This document shows positions 43,831 to 52,909 of a stretch of 64,000 nucleotides of DNA, one piece after another (the stretch's first letter is position 1; every line of letters begins with the position of its first letter). Below the pieces are notes generated by a model that saw nothing but the letters and a program-made list of their open reading frames with translations, searched no databases and had not been told where the DNA came from. The translations under genes and the position numbers were made by a program. This DNA is from Bog-756 sp963812885 (GTDB lineage Bacteria; Actinomycetota; Acidimicrobiia; Acidimicrobiales; RAAP-2): assembly GCA_963812885.1 (NCBI GenBank), contig CAWEWZ010000011.1, forward strand, positions 310,001 to 374,000, in the 5' to 3' direction.

Positions 43831-45432
43831 GTGGCGCTGACGGCGGTTGCCGAAGCCGGACTCGAGCCCGGCGCGCCGGCTCCGACGCCGGTGGCGGGAC
43901 GATCCCGGAGCTCGCGCCTCCTGTGGGCGTGCGCCATCCTGGTGGCGCTCCTGCTGGCCCTGCCGCTGGTCTATCTGGTGGTCGAGGCGGCCCAGACCGG
44001 GTGGTCGCAGATCGAAGACCTGGTCTTCCGCCAATTCACCCTGACGCTGGTGTGGAACACGGTCAAGCTCGCCGTCACCGTGACGTGCTGCTGCGCGGTG
44101 ATCGGGACGGCCGCCGCCTGGCTGGTCGAGAAGACCGATCTGCCCGGCCGACACGTCTGGGCCGTCCTGGTGGTGCTGCCCGTGGCCATCCCCGACTTCG
44201 TGACCAGCTTCGGCTGGGTGTCCGTCGCCCCCGCGGTGCACGGGTATCTCGGCGCCTCGCTGGTCATGACCCTGGCCCTCTACCCCCTGGCCTACCTGCC
44301 GGTGGCGGCCTCCTTCCGCGGGGCCGATCCCGGCCAGGAGGAGGTGGCCCGCTCCCTGGGCCTGTCGCGCTGGGAAGTGTTCTTCCGGGTCACCCTCAAC
44401 CAAGCGCGGGCCGCGTTGCTCGGTGGATGCGTGCTGGTGTCATTGGCTCTGCTGGCCGAGTACGGGGCCTTCGAGGTCCTCCGCTACCAGACCCTGACAA
44501 CCGAGATCTTCTTCCAATCACAACGGAGCTACAACATTCCCGTGGCCTCGTCGCTCTCGATGATCCTGGTAGTGCTCAGCCTCGCCGTCCTCGGCGGTGA
44601 TGTCCTGGCTCGGGGGAAGGGCCGGGTGACCCGGACCACCCGTGGGTTGCGGGCCCGCACTCCCCAACCGTTGGCCCGGGCCACCATTCCGGCGCTCCTC
44701 AGCCTGGTCGTCCTGGTCGGCCTGGCCCTCGGGGTCCCGGTGGGCGTCGTCATCTACTGGATGATCCGCGGCGGGAGCACCACGCTGCCGGCCACCACCT
44801 CCCTGGCCGGGGCGGCGCTGACCACCGCGGGCTACGCCGCCGCCGCCGGCGTCCTGGCCACGTTGCTGGCGCTGCCGGTCGCCCTGCTGGCGGTACGGCA
44901 ACCCCGTCGTTCCACCATGGTGCTCGAGCGGGGCACCTTCATCGTCCAGGCCATTCCCGGACTGGTCATCGCCCTGGCCCTGGTCTACTTCTCGATACGC
45001 GCCGTCCCGACGCTCTACCAGAGCACCCCCCTGCTCATCGTGGGGTACGCCATCATGTTCTTCCCTCTTGCCCTGGTGGCGGTGCGAACCTCGGTGGCGC
45101 AGGCGCCCCTGGCCCTGGAGGACGTGGCCCGTTCCCTCGGGAGGCGACCGGTGGCGGTGTGGTGGCGGGTGGTCCTTCCGCTGGTCGGTCCTGGCCTGGC
45201 CGCCGCGTTCTGTCTTGTCTTTCTCTCCGTGGTGACCGAGCTGACCCTCACGTTGGTGATGATCCCCACTGGGGTCCAAACCCTGTCGACGCAGTTCTGG
45301 GCCTACACCACCAACCTCTCCTACGCCGCCGCCGCCCCCTACGCCGGCCTGATGATCCTGATCGCCGCGGTGCCGAGCTATATCCTCGGAAGATGGTTCG
45401 ACCGGCTGCCGTCTCGCGCCGTGATGGAGTGA
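43831..45432 (+). CDS. Iron(III)-type ABC transporter permease (two-domain)
   Basis: A 533-residue membrane protein of the FbpB class with two binding-protein-dependent transport domains, about 12 helices. The EAA loops appear as EEVARSLGLSRWEVFFRVTLN near 170 and ALEDVARSLGRRPVAVWWRV near 428. GTG start 15 bases after the substrate-binding gene. It passes iron through the cytoplasmic membrane. Its stop overlaps the ATPase start. Confidence 0.9.
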   Translation: MALTAVAEAGLEPGAPAPTPVAGRSRSSRLLWACAILVALLLALPLVYLVVEAAQTGWSQIEDLVFRQFTLTLVWNTVKLAVTVTCCCAVIGTAAAWLVEKTDLPGRHVWAVLVVLPVAIPDFVTSFGWVSVAPAVHGYLGASLVMTLALYPLAYLPVAASFRGADPGQEEVARSLGLSRWEVFFRVTLNQARAALLGGCVLVSLALLAEYGAFEVLRYQTLTTEIFFQSQRSYNIPVASSLSMILVVLSLAVLGGDVLARGKGRVTRTTRGLRARTPQPLARATIPALLSLVVLVGLALGVPVGVVIYWMIRGGSTTLPATTSLAGAALTTAGYAAAAGVLATLLALPVALLAVRQPRRSTMVLERGTFIVQAIPGLVIALALVYFSIRAVPTLYQSTPLLIVGYAIMFFPLALVAVRTSVAQAPLALEDVARSLGRRPVAVWWRVVLPLVGPGLAAAFCLVFLSVVTELTLTLVMIPTGVQTLSTQFWAYTTNLSYAAAAPYAGLMILIAAVPSYILGRWFDRLPSRAVME

Positions 45433-46489
45433 GCGGACTCGAAGTCGAGGACCTCCACAAGTCGTTCGGCATCCACCCGTCCTGACCGGTGTCGATCTCA
45501 CCGTGCCCGAAGGTTCACTGACCGCCGTGTTGGGTCCGTCCGGCAGCGGCAAGACCACACTCCTCCGGGTGGTGGCGGGATTCGAACGGGCCGACCGCGG
45601 CAGGGTGACCATTCGGGGTCGGAAGGTCGAGGACGCCCGTCATGCGCTCCGTCCCGAGCAACGGGGGATCGGCTACGTCCCGCAGGAGGGTTCGCTCTTC
45701 CCCCACCTCACCGTGGCGGCCAACGTGGCCTTCGGGGTCCGGCGGTCGAGGCGGAAGCTGGGCGGGACCACGGATCAGCTGCTGGAGATGGTGGGCCTGT
45801 CCGGCATGGGGCACCGGTACCCGCACCAATTCTCCGGGGGACAGCAGCAGCGGGTGGCCCTGGCCCGGGCGCTCGCCATCCGTCCGGCCCTGGTCCTGCT
45901 GGATGAGCCCTTCTCCTCGCTCGACACCGGGCTGCGGGCCTCGGTGCGAGGTGACGTGCAGGACGTGCTCCGGGCGGAGGAGACCACAGCCGTCCTGGTC
46001 ACCCACGACCAGGACGAGGCCCTGTCCATGGCCGATCAGGTCGCGGTCATCCGCAACGGTTCGATCGGCCAGTTCGGCACGCCCCAGGAGCTCTATGACT
46101 ACCCGGTCGATCCCGACATGGCACGGTTCCTGGGGGATGCCAATCTGGTCAGCGGCACGGTGGACGGGGACACGGTGATCACGCCGTTCGGATCCCTCCG
46201 CCGGCGTCGGATTCCCGACGAGCGACCCTTCTCGGGTCCGGTCGTGGCCCTGGTCCGGCCCGAGCAGCTCCGCCTGTCAACGGACATGGGCGGCAATGGA
46301 CTTCGGGCCACCATCGTCCGGACCCAGTTCCACGGACACGACAAGGTGATCACCGTCGCCGCCCACAATGCCGACGAGACTCCCATCACCATCCGTTCGG
46401 ACGGTGGCCTACCGATGGACAGCGGCACCGAGGTCGAGGTGACGGCCGATGGATCGGCGGCGACCTGGCCCCGCTCCGAACTCAACTGA
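45429..46489 (+). CDS. Iron(III)-type ABC transporter ATP-binding protein (5' frameshift)
   Basis: About 353 residues after repair. GTG at 45429 overlaps the permease stop (GTGA). The first residues SGLEVEDLHKSFGIHP are followed by a one-base deletion near 45480; restoring it gives VLTGVDLTVPEGSLTAVLG. Walker A is GPSGSGKTTLL, signature FSGGQQQRVALARALA, Walker B ALVLLDEPFSSLD, then VLVTHDQDEALSMAD; a C-terminal TOBE domain follows. It energises the iron importer. Confidence 0.9.
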
Positions 46490-46530
46490 ACCCGAGGACA
46501 CCTCAACGGGAGGCGCCGATCCGGCCGCCC

Positions 46531-47759
46531 TCAGGCGGGGACCAGCTGCCTCGGCCCGGAGGCCTCCCCCGGGCCCACCGGGAGCATCGCCGATGGTCGG
46601 GAGCCGCCGGCCGCCGGACGCCAGCCCGGTCCCCGTACGACATAGGAGAGACGGTCGCCCCAACTCGAGGCCCCGGCCACGTCGCGCAGCATGGCGACGT
46701 ACTCATGGCTGGCGATGACGGCCGGGTTGAACGTCTTGATGTCCTTGGTGAGCCCGTAGACGACCCGCTCACCCTCCGGTTCGAACGTGCCGAACAGCCG
46801 GTCCCACAGGATGAGGATGCTCCCATGGTTGCGGTCGAGGTACTGCCGGTTGGACCCGTGGTGGACACGATGGTGGGACGGGGTGTTGAGGACGGCCTCG
46901 GGCGGGCCGATGGTCCCGATGGTCTCGGTGTGGATCCAGAACTGGTACAGCAGGTTGACGCCCCTCGCCGTCTCCACCAGGGCCGGCGAAATGCCGAGCA
47001 GGCAGAGAGCGCCGTAGGGGATGGAGGTGGCCAGGGCGTCGGCCACCGGCTGGCGGAGCGCTGTCGACAGGTTGTACCGCTCGCTCGAGTGGTGCACGAC
47101 GTGCATGGCCCACATGTACCGGCTCTCGTGGCTGAACCGATGGTTCCAGTAGTAGATGAAGTCCCAGCCGAGGACGGCGAGCCCCACGGCCACCGGCCCG
47201 CTCAACCCGGGGAGGAACCGGTACTTCCACAGACGTTGGGGGGTCAGATGGGACCACCACGTCGTGGTGACGGCCACCCCTCCGGCCACCACCGCGGCCA
47301 CGCCGCCGATCGAGGCCACCTGGCGGGCCCGCCGGAGCGCAGGGGGTTCGGGACCCGGCTGGTCGCCCTCCAGGCCGATTCCGCCACCCCCGGCCAACCT
47401 CGGTCCGGTCTCGGCCGGCCGACCGCACGACCGCGTCGGCCACGGTTGCCGCCGCGGCCGCCCCCACCGCGCCCAGAACCACCAGCTTCCCGAGACGGCC
47501 CCGACCGGGAGTGAACGGCCGGAGCAGGCGCGGAAGGACGAAGGGGGCGGCCAGGCTGGCCGTGCCCATGACCAGGCTGGCCACGGTGTCGCGGCGCTCG
47601 AAGTCACCGGCCGACGATGCCTCCTCGGGCCGCGGCCCGCCGGCGGAGGACGACGTACTCGACGGCCATGGAGCCGAAGAAGAACGGGATGGCCACCACC
47701 GTGAGGTCGGGGGGTGCCGATCTCGCCTTCCGGGCCGATGGACGTCGCACCGCATCCAT
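46531..47759 (-). CDS. Sterol desaturase / fatty acid hydroxylase superfamily protein (frameshifted)
   Basis: About 409 residues after repair. It is a membrane di-iron enzyme with the eight-histidine pattern: HRFSH, HVVHHSSERYN and, near residue 330, SHHRVHHGSN. The N-terminus MDAVRRPSARKARSAPPDLT is followed by VVAIPFFFGSMAVEYVVLRRR, then frame changes near 47640 and 47400, and helices such as GVAAVVAGGVAVTTTWW. Members hydroxylate or desaturate sterols, fatty acids or other lipids. It lies 54 bases after the nucleotidyltransferase stop on the same strand, so it could be the last gene of the RiPP-like operon or belong with the sterol-type genes; undecided. Confidence 0.8.
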
Positions 47760-47813
47760 TGTGACCGGTCCACCGGACACCGTCGAGCGGGCACGTCCCG
47801 GGTGTCGGAGCCG

Positions 47814-49026
47814 TCAGGTCCAGCGGCCGGTGCTCACCAGGCGCACGTACTCGGCCCGGGCGCCGGTCGACCCGACCGGGCGGTACAGCTCCGGCACCGC
47901 CTCCTCGGCGCCCTCTCCCGGCGATCCGTTCCCGGCCGCGGCCGGCCGGTGGCGGCCGAAGTAGTGGATGGCCGTGTCCGCGGCCACCGTCCGGGCCAAC
48001 TGGAGGGCGCTGGCCACGCTCCCGTCCGATGTGGCCGAGACGAACCGGCTGTCGTCATCGTCCTCGCCTCCCCACCGGGCCATGCCCACCGACCGTTCCC
48101 TGGACCGCCACCAGCGCCACCAGACCTGGTCGCCGGCCAGGGCCGCGGGTACCGACTCGGGGACGGGAGCACCGAGGACCACCCGTGCCCGCTCCAGTTG
48201 CATGGCCGCCACCAGTCCCGCCCGGTACCGGACGGCGCGCCGGACCAACTCGTCCCAGTCGATGACCTCACCGTCCATCATCTGGTCGAGATCCTTGAGC
48301 CACACCAGTTGATTGCCTCCGGAGAGCGATCCGTGGAGGCAGAGATACAGGAGACCATCGACCGGGTCGAGCGTGGCCACGTCCAACCCGCCCAACCGGA
48401 CGGTGCGCCTCCGTTCGACGAGCTCGTCCATCGGCACCGCGAACCGCGACCGGATCGCCGGCGTGACCAGCAGGTGCCAATGGAGGTCGGCGAGCATCCC
48501 GTCCGGCAGCAGCATCGGGATCTCGGCTCGCCTCAGCTTCGCCACCATCGGCCAGTTCAGATCGGTGACCCGGCCGCCGGCCCCTTCGATCGCCGTCAGC
48601 GCGGCGGGCAGATCGGTGGGCGTCACCACCAGATCGAGGTCCTCGTAGAGGCGCGCCCCGGGGTCGCCGTAGCCGACCTCGACCAGCACCGGTCCCTTGA
48701 CCACCAGCCAGGGATGGGGGAGCTCGGCGAGCACACCGACCATGGTCTGGAGGTCGACCATGCACCGCCCATGGGAGAGCGTGGCCATCTGGTAGGCGGT
48801 CCGCAGCCCGACGAACCGGGGGTCACTGACACCCAGCTCGGACAAGGAGCGGTGGACGACCCCGGGCACGCGGTGGTCGCACGCCCGATCGACCAACCGG
48901 TCGGACGGGACCCGGTCGAGCAGGACCAGCGGATCGGCCGTCCGGGCCGCCGGACTCCTGGATGAGCTCGACCAGCACTCGGCCGAGGCGTTCGCTCGAC
49001 TCCCTGGACGTCCGGGGCGAGCTCAC
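47814..49026 (-). CDS. Nucleotidyltransferase family protein of the lasso-type RiPP cluster (5' frameshift)
   Basis: About 403 residues after repair. GTG at 49026 overlaps the HPrK-like stop. After SSPRTSRESSERLGRVLVEL a +1 error near 48950 occurs, then the chain continues VDRACDHRVPGVVH. The catalytic region WLVVKGPVLVEVGYGDPGAR, then LYEDLDLVV, carries the KG and DxD pattern of the uncharacterised nucleotidyltransferase family (NTP_transf_5). Homologues occur in lasso peptide clusters beside HPr-kinase-like genes and are thought to modify the peptide or its phosphate. The C-terminal half (LYLCLHGSLSGGNQLVWLKD) is typical. Substrate here inferred to be the product of the 50783 precursor. Confidence 0.75.
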
Positions 49027-49987
49027 GACAACAGGTCGGCGACGCAGGCGGCGAGGGCATCCAGATCGGAGCCGACCCGGAAGGTCAGGCAGGGCACCGA
49101 CTCCACCAGCGCGGCCAACATGCTCGAGGTGGGCACGGGTCGCCCGCGGCTCGGTCAGGAGCACGTTGGGCAGGAGCCCGACCAGCGCCTGGGACGGCGC
49201 CAGCGGCTCGAATTCCGAGCCCGAACCTGCGGTCACCTGAGGGGCGATCACAACGGCCGGGCGGCAACCATCCAGCGGCGTGATGCCGTACACCTCCTGG
49301 GCCCGGAAGCTGTGCTTTTCGCGGCCCGGCGCCAGGGGCGAGCCGGCCAGATGGCCGAGCTCGGGGACCATGGCCACCGTCCGTTCGCTCACATCCACCT
49401 CATCGGGGAATCCTGCCACCCAGATCCCGTCGGGGGTCGAGGTGAGGAAGACGGTGTCGTCGGAGAGGAAATCGAAGCCGGCCCGTACCAGGGCCACCGA
49501 TGTGGTCGACTTGCCGGCGCCGCTCGTCCCCGCGATGAGCACCCCCCGTCCCCGGAGCGCCAGTCCGGCGGCGTGCAGCGGGAAGCGACCGAAGCGCTTG
49601 GCCGTCTCGGTCAGGGCCACGGTCAGCAGCGCATGGCTGGCCAGCACCTCGTCACCCGGATCCGAACCGGTGACCGCGATCTGCACGAGGCCGCTGCCGG
49701 GGGTGCACAGAAGCCGGGCCCGGTGCTCGTAGTCGACGAAGATCTGGTCCGGCCCCTCGAAGTACTCGATCTGGGCCCCGGGTAGGTCGCAGATCGGTCC
49801 GGCCGGCACCCTCGGGACGGCGGATCCAGCTCGGGTCGGCCCCCGGACCACGGACCTCCACGGCCACGTCGGCCGGATGGCTGTCGTCGGCCCCGAGACA
49901 CCGGAGGCGGGACTCGACGAGGTCGGCCACGGCGGTATCACCACCGGTGACCTCGACGCCCAGGCCGGCGAGCATGAAGACGGTCAT
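49023..49987 (-). CDS. HPr-kinase-like P-loop protein, lasso-peptide kinase type (frameshifted)
   Basis: About 320 residues after repair. ATG at 49987 (TVFMLAGLGVEVTGGDTA) lies 25 bases after the B2 stop. A +1 error near 49810 leads to AQIEYFEGPDQIFVDYEHRA; Walker A is LIAGTSGAGKSTTSVAL, preceded by PLHAAGLALRGRG and followed by FDFLSDDTVFL, the HprK-type pattern. A second +1 error near 49125 precedes the end LTFRVGSDLDALAACVADL. Relatives in lasso clusters (paeninodin type) phosphorylate the C-terminal Ser of the precursor; the precursor here ends in Ser. Confidence 0.8.
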
Positions 49988-50012
49988 CGGCCGACCGGTT
50001 GCGGATCCGGTC

Positions 50013-50396
50013 TCAGTTGGTCACACCGTCCGGCGTCAGGCGGACCACCTCGGTGAATTTCGTGAGGGGATCGACCCGCTCGAGCAACGGTCGCCCGGCC
50101 TTGTCCAGCCAGCAGTGGCCGGTGGTCTGTCCCCCGTCCTCGCCGACCCCGAAACACAGCGAGACATCGTCGCCCGCCCGGCGGAGGGCGTAGTACAGGG
50201 TCACCCCGCGGGTCAGGCAGCCGGGGCGGACCAGAGGAGGCCCGCGCCGGATGATGGCATCGACCCATGATTCCATCTGGGCTTCGATCCGAGCCGCGTC
50301 GGCCGGGTCGAGCGGAGTGGGTGGCCGGCCCGGCTCGAGCCATCGCGCGAGCCTGGGGAGACCGGCGCGCACCAGGTGGGGTGCGGCAACGGCCAT
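50013..50396 (-). CDS. Lasso peptide B2-type transglutaminase-like protease
   Basis: A 127-residue protein of the Transglut_core3 family, the leader peptidase of lasso biosynthesis. The catalytic Cys is in RPGCLTRGVTLYYALRRAG near 66 and the His in GQTTGHCWLDKAGRPLLE near 96. The start at ATG 50396 gives a slightly short N-terminus; the region to the PqqD stop (50464) is in frame and may contain a non-ATG start. It would cut after the leader of the 50783 precursor. It acts with the PqqD-like B1 protein, which presents the leader. Confidence 0.85.
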   Translation of the reverse strand: MAVAAPHLVRAGLPRLARWLEPGRPPTPLDPADAARIEAQMESWVDAIIRRGPPLVRPGCLTRGVTLYYALRRAGDDVSLCFGVGEDGGQTTGHCWLDKAGRPLLERVDPLTKFTEVVRLTPDGVTN

Positions 50397-50463
50397 GGCC
50401 GCCAGTCTGATCAGGAGGAGCGGGGGAGGTCTGCGGCGGGCGACCCGGGTGGCGTCCGGTGGG

Positions 50464-50697
50464 CTAGGCCTCGACGACAAGACCGGCTCCGGCGAGATGC
50501 TCGAGAAGCACGCCGGTATCGTCCAACGCGGTCTCCGGTGGGACGTCGTACTCGGAGCAGATGGTGTCGGCCACCTGGGCCACGGTCCGCGTGCCGTCAC
50601 ACAGGTCCCAGACACGTTTGCCGACATCGTTGAGCGAGAAGTACTCGCCGCTCTCGATGTCGAGGAGCACCGCCTGCTGCTCGACTTCCTGCACCAT
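50464..50697 (-). CDS. PqqD-like lasso peptide B1 protein (RiPP recognition element)
   Basis: A 77-residue winged-helix protein. VQEVEQQAVLLDIESGEYFS followed by LNDVGKRVWDLCDGTRTVAQ is the PqqD signature. B1 proteins bind the Y-x-x-P-x-L part of the leader. The ATG at 50697 may be slightly late: codons upstream back to an in-frame TAG continue the family pattern but offer no good start. It follows the precursor gene by 85 bases. Confidence 0.85.
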   Translation of the reverse strand: MVQEVEQQAVLLDIESGEYFSLNDVGKRVWDLCDGTRTVAQVADTICSEYDVPPETALDDTGVLLEHLAGAGLVVEA

Positions 50698-50782
50698 GAC
50701 CCGTTCCCGCCGACCGAAGACGCTGGTCGTTACCTACCACCGCAACGTCAACGGTTCGGCTGGACCAAGGTCGTCAAGCGGA

Positions 50783-50884
50783 TCAGCTAGGGCCGTTGAA
50801 GTTGCTGAAGTTGTGCTTGGTCAGGTCACGGAGAAGCCCGAGACGCTGCAGTTCTGGCTTCTCGTACGTGCGCTTGTCGTTCAT
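50783..50884 (-). CDS. Lasso-family RiPP precursor peptide (33 aa)
   Basis: ATG at 50884 with AAAGGGG upstream. The leader MNDKRTYEKPELQRLGLL, continuing RDLTK, matches the lasso leader motif YxxPxLxxxGxxxxxTx at every fixed position (Tyr7, Pro10, Leu12, Gly16, Thr22). The predicted core after Lys23 is HNFSNFNGPS, ten residues. It contains no Asp or Glu at positions 7-9, so the usual lasso macrolactam cannot form. It ends in Ser, the residue phosphorylated by lasso-associated HPr-like kinases. It is followed on the same strand by B1, B2, kinase and nucleotidyltransferase genes and preceded by a TATGAT promoter. Confidence 0.8.
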   Translation of the reverse strand: MNDKRTYEKPELQRLGLLRDLTKHNFSNFNGPS

Positions 50885-50909
50885 TTCTGCCCCTTTCGTT
50901 GGTCCGAGC

Positions 50910-50915
50910 ATCATA
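50910..50915 (-). promoter_or_regulatory. -10 element (TATGAT) of the RiPP precursor gene
   Basis: TATGAT on the minus strand, about 26 bases before the precursor ATG. A weak -35 (TTGCCG) lies 19 bases further upstream, inside the end of alkB. A strong promoter just before the precursor fits the high expression usual for RiPP precursors. Confidence 0.5.
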
Positions 50916-50924
50916 CCATCGGCC

Positions 50925-51693
50925 TCAACCGCTACGGCAAGCATTTGGCGACATCGTGCTGCGTTGACCACGCTCCGTCACCATGGGATCGGCGAGTCCG
51001 GACTCGCGCAGCGTCACATTGAATCGACCGGTATCCAAGCCGATGTGCGGGTCACCCGTGCCGGGACGGACCTTGGGCACGCCGTGGAAGGCACGCCGCG
51101 CCGGACCTCCGAACACGAACAGATCGCCGGACTCGAGCTCGACATCCGACCACGGACGCCCGCGGCTCTCGGCGGTGCCGAAGCGGAACACGCAGGAATC
51201 TCCGAGGCTCAGCGAGACGACCGGGGCCGCGCTCGGCTCCTCGCGGTCGGCGTGCATGCCCATCCGGGCACCGGGTCCGTACCAGTTGACGAGGGCGACG
51301 TCGGGAACATAGGAGGCCACGGCCTCAGCCGATGTCACCGGTGGCTCCTCCACCGGTCGGTGCGAGCACGCCCCGGTCGACGGCCGCGGCGTCGGCCACG
51401 GCACGCCGGCCCAGATCCCCGAGCCAGGCGGGGAAAGCGGGTACAGGCCGGCCGTCGCCGTCGTCCACCGTCCGCGAATACCGGTAGGGGTACCAGTGCC
51501 ACCCGAGACAGGTGATCCGGACCGACATCGTCCCGCCCCTGGGCATGCGGGGCGCCCGCAGACCGCCGGACTCCTCGGCCCACTGGCGGCAGGACGCCAC
51601 CAGCGCCCGTTGGCCGTCGGCATCGAGCCACCGGGGCAGGTGGACGGCCCCGGGAGCCACCACCGACGGTGGTGGCGGGATGAGCCGGGTCAC
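50925..51693 (-). CDS. AlkB-family 2-oxoglutarate/Fe(II) dioxygenase (frameshifted)
   Basis: About 255 residues after repair. It removes alkyl lesions from nucleic acid by oxidation. The Fe ligands are in GPGARMGMHADREE (HxD) and RRAFHGVPKVRPG (His); RFNVTLRESG holds the 2-oxoglutarate-binding Arg residues. The N-terminus TRLIPPPPSVVAPGAVHLPR lies in another frame; the +1 change is near 51370. GTG at 51693 sits immediately after three 18-base repeats. It precedes the RiPP precursor by 40 bases on the same strand, but its fold matches true AlkB repair enzymes, so a peptide-modifying role is not suggested. Confidence 0.82.
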
Positions 51694-51700
51694 CCTCCGG

Positions 51701-51754
51701 CCTCGGTCACGACACCGGCCGCGGTCACGACACCGGCCTCGGTCACCACACCGC
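51701..51754. repeat. Three 18-bp tandem repeats upstream of alkB
   Basis: Units 51701-51718, 51719-51736 and 51737-51754 share CGGTCACGACACCGG with one to three changes. They lie 8 bases upstream of the alkB GTG and within the likely promoter or 5' leader. Confidence 0.75.
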
Positions 51755-51814
51755 ACCCTGGGTTCTCCCCTACCTCCGAGTCCACGCCGAGATCCTGGCA
51801 CAAGGGGCCACGGC

Positions 51815-52336
51815 TCAGGGCGGCGGGACCGGGTCCTGCTTGGCCAGCCAGCGCAGCCGGGCCGCCCGGGCGTCCCACGAGTAGACCACCGCGGTGCCGG
51901 CCAGGCGGTCGTGGAGCGCGTGTCGGTCCCGGTTGGTGAGGATGCCGACGAACCCGAGCCCGAGGATGAGGAAGCTCAGCGGGAGGGCGAGCGTGCGCAG
52001 GACCGCCTCCCGGGCGCCGATCGGCGAGCCGTCGGTCTTGACCACCCGGATCCCGAGGACGGCCATCCCGAGCGTCTTCCCGTTGAGGGTCCACTGATAG
52101 GCGAAGTAGACGAACTCCCAGATCACCGCGGCGATCAGCGAGGCGATCTGGTAGTTGCTCAGCTTGAACGACGAACCCGTGACCAGTTGGATGGAGAAGG
52201 CCAGCGCGGCGGCCCCCAAGGTGAACAGGCCCCATGAGGCGCCCACGTCGGCAGCGAAGGCCACCAGCCTGCTGACGGCACCGGCGTAGTGGCCCTGTCG
52301 GCCCTCGATCGGCGCCGCGGTGGTCGTCTGGGCCAT
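51815..52336 (-). CDS. RDD-family membrane protein
   Basis: A 173-residue protein with an RDD domain: GHYAGAVSRLVAFAADVGAS has the Arg-...-Asp pair of the first helix, then GLFTLGAAALAFSIQLVTG, NYQIASLIAAVIWEFVYFAY, the loop LNGKTLGMAVLGIRVVKTDG and the third helix ALPLSFLILGLGFVGIL, ending NRDRHALHDRLAGTAVVY. Function of the family is largely unknown (some are ion antiporters or membrane organisers). The ATG overlaps the stop of the repeat-protein gene (ATGA), so the two are translationally coupled. Confidence 0.88.
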   Translation of the reverse strand: MAQTTTAAPIEGRQGHYAGAVSRLVAFAADVGASWGLFTLGAAALAFSIQLVTGSSFKLSNYQIASLIAAVIWEFVYFAYQWTLNGKTLGMAVLGIRVVKTDGSPIGAREAVLRTLALPLSFLILGLGFVGILTNRDRHALHDRLAGTAVVYSWDARAARLRWLAKQDPVPPP

Positions 52337-52818
52337 CAGGCGGTGCCCGCGGTGAGCTCGGGACGCGGCTGTGGCCCGACCAGCATGGGGGGACCGAGAG
52401 GCAGATCCTGCGGCGATCGGCGCAGGATACGGTTGACCCACCGGGCAAAGAAGTCGTCGAGGCCCACGCCCTGGGCCCGGATCACGTCGAGCACCTGCGA
52501 GGCCACCCCGGTGGTCGAGCGGGCGATGATGCTCCCCAACTCGGTCTTCTCCATCAGCGCGTCGATGTCGACCCGCTCGACGATCTGCTCGACGTCCACC
52601 CGCTCGATGATCTTCTGGACGTCGACCCGCTCGATCAGTTTCTCCACGTCGACCCGGTCGATGAGCTTGTCCACGTCGACCCGACTGATCAGGGCATCGA
52701 CGTCGATCCGATCGAGGAGGGCGTCGATGTCGATGGCATCCATGACGATGCTGACCACCCGCTCAGCCACCGCCTGGGCCAACTGCTCGACGCGCCCGGA
52801 TCCGGGTACGGGACTCAT
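52336..52818 (-). CDS. Nine-residue-repeat protein coupled to the RDD protein
   Basis: A 160-residue protein (start uncertain; an in-frame ATG also lies at 52863). Its middle is seven near-perfect nine-residue repeats of the form DVDKLIDRV (IDIDALLDR, IDVDALISR, VDVEKLIER, VDVQKIIER and so on), encoded by 27-base DNA repeats at about 52555-52745. The Val/Ile/Leu spacing suggests a solenoid or amphipathic helix that could lie on a membrane or assemble. The N-terminus is helical, the C-terminus has VGLDDFFARWVNRILRRSP. No family name recognised with confidence; a partner of the RDD protein by coupling. Confidence 0.7.
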   Translation of the reverse strand: MSPVPGSGRVEQLAQAVAERVVSIVMDAIDIDALLDRIDVDALISRVDVDKLIDRVDVEKLIERVDVQKIIERVDVEQIVERVDIDALMEKTELGSIIARSTTGVASQVLDVIRAQGVGLDDFFARWVNRILRRSPQDLPLGPPMLVGPQPRPELTAGTA

Positions 52819-52909
52819 CGGGACGGGGGGGACGACCGGACAGCCATGGGAACAGCCTCCCATCGCACGACGGCCCGGGCTGGGACGGTGGGCGCTCCTG
52901 GCGCGCAGG

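Noticed and set aside
50925..51693. AlkB-like gene as a peptide-tailoring oxygenase of the RiPP cluster
   Set aside because: Its motifs and length match ordinary AlkB repair enzymes, and a separate promoter precedes the peptide gene.
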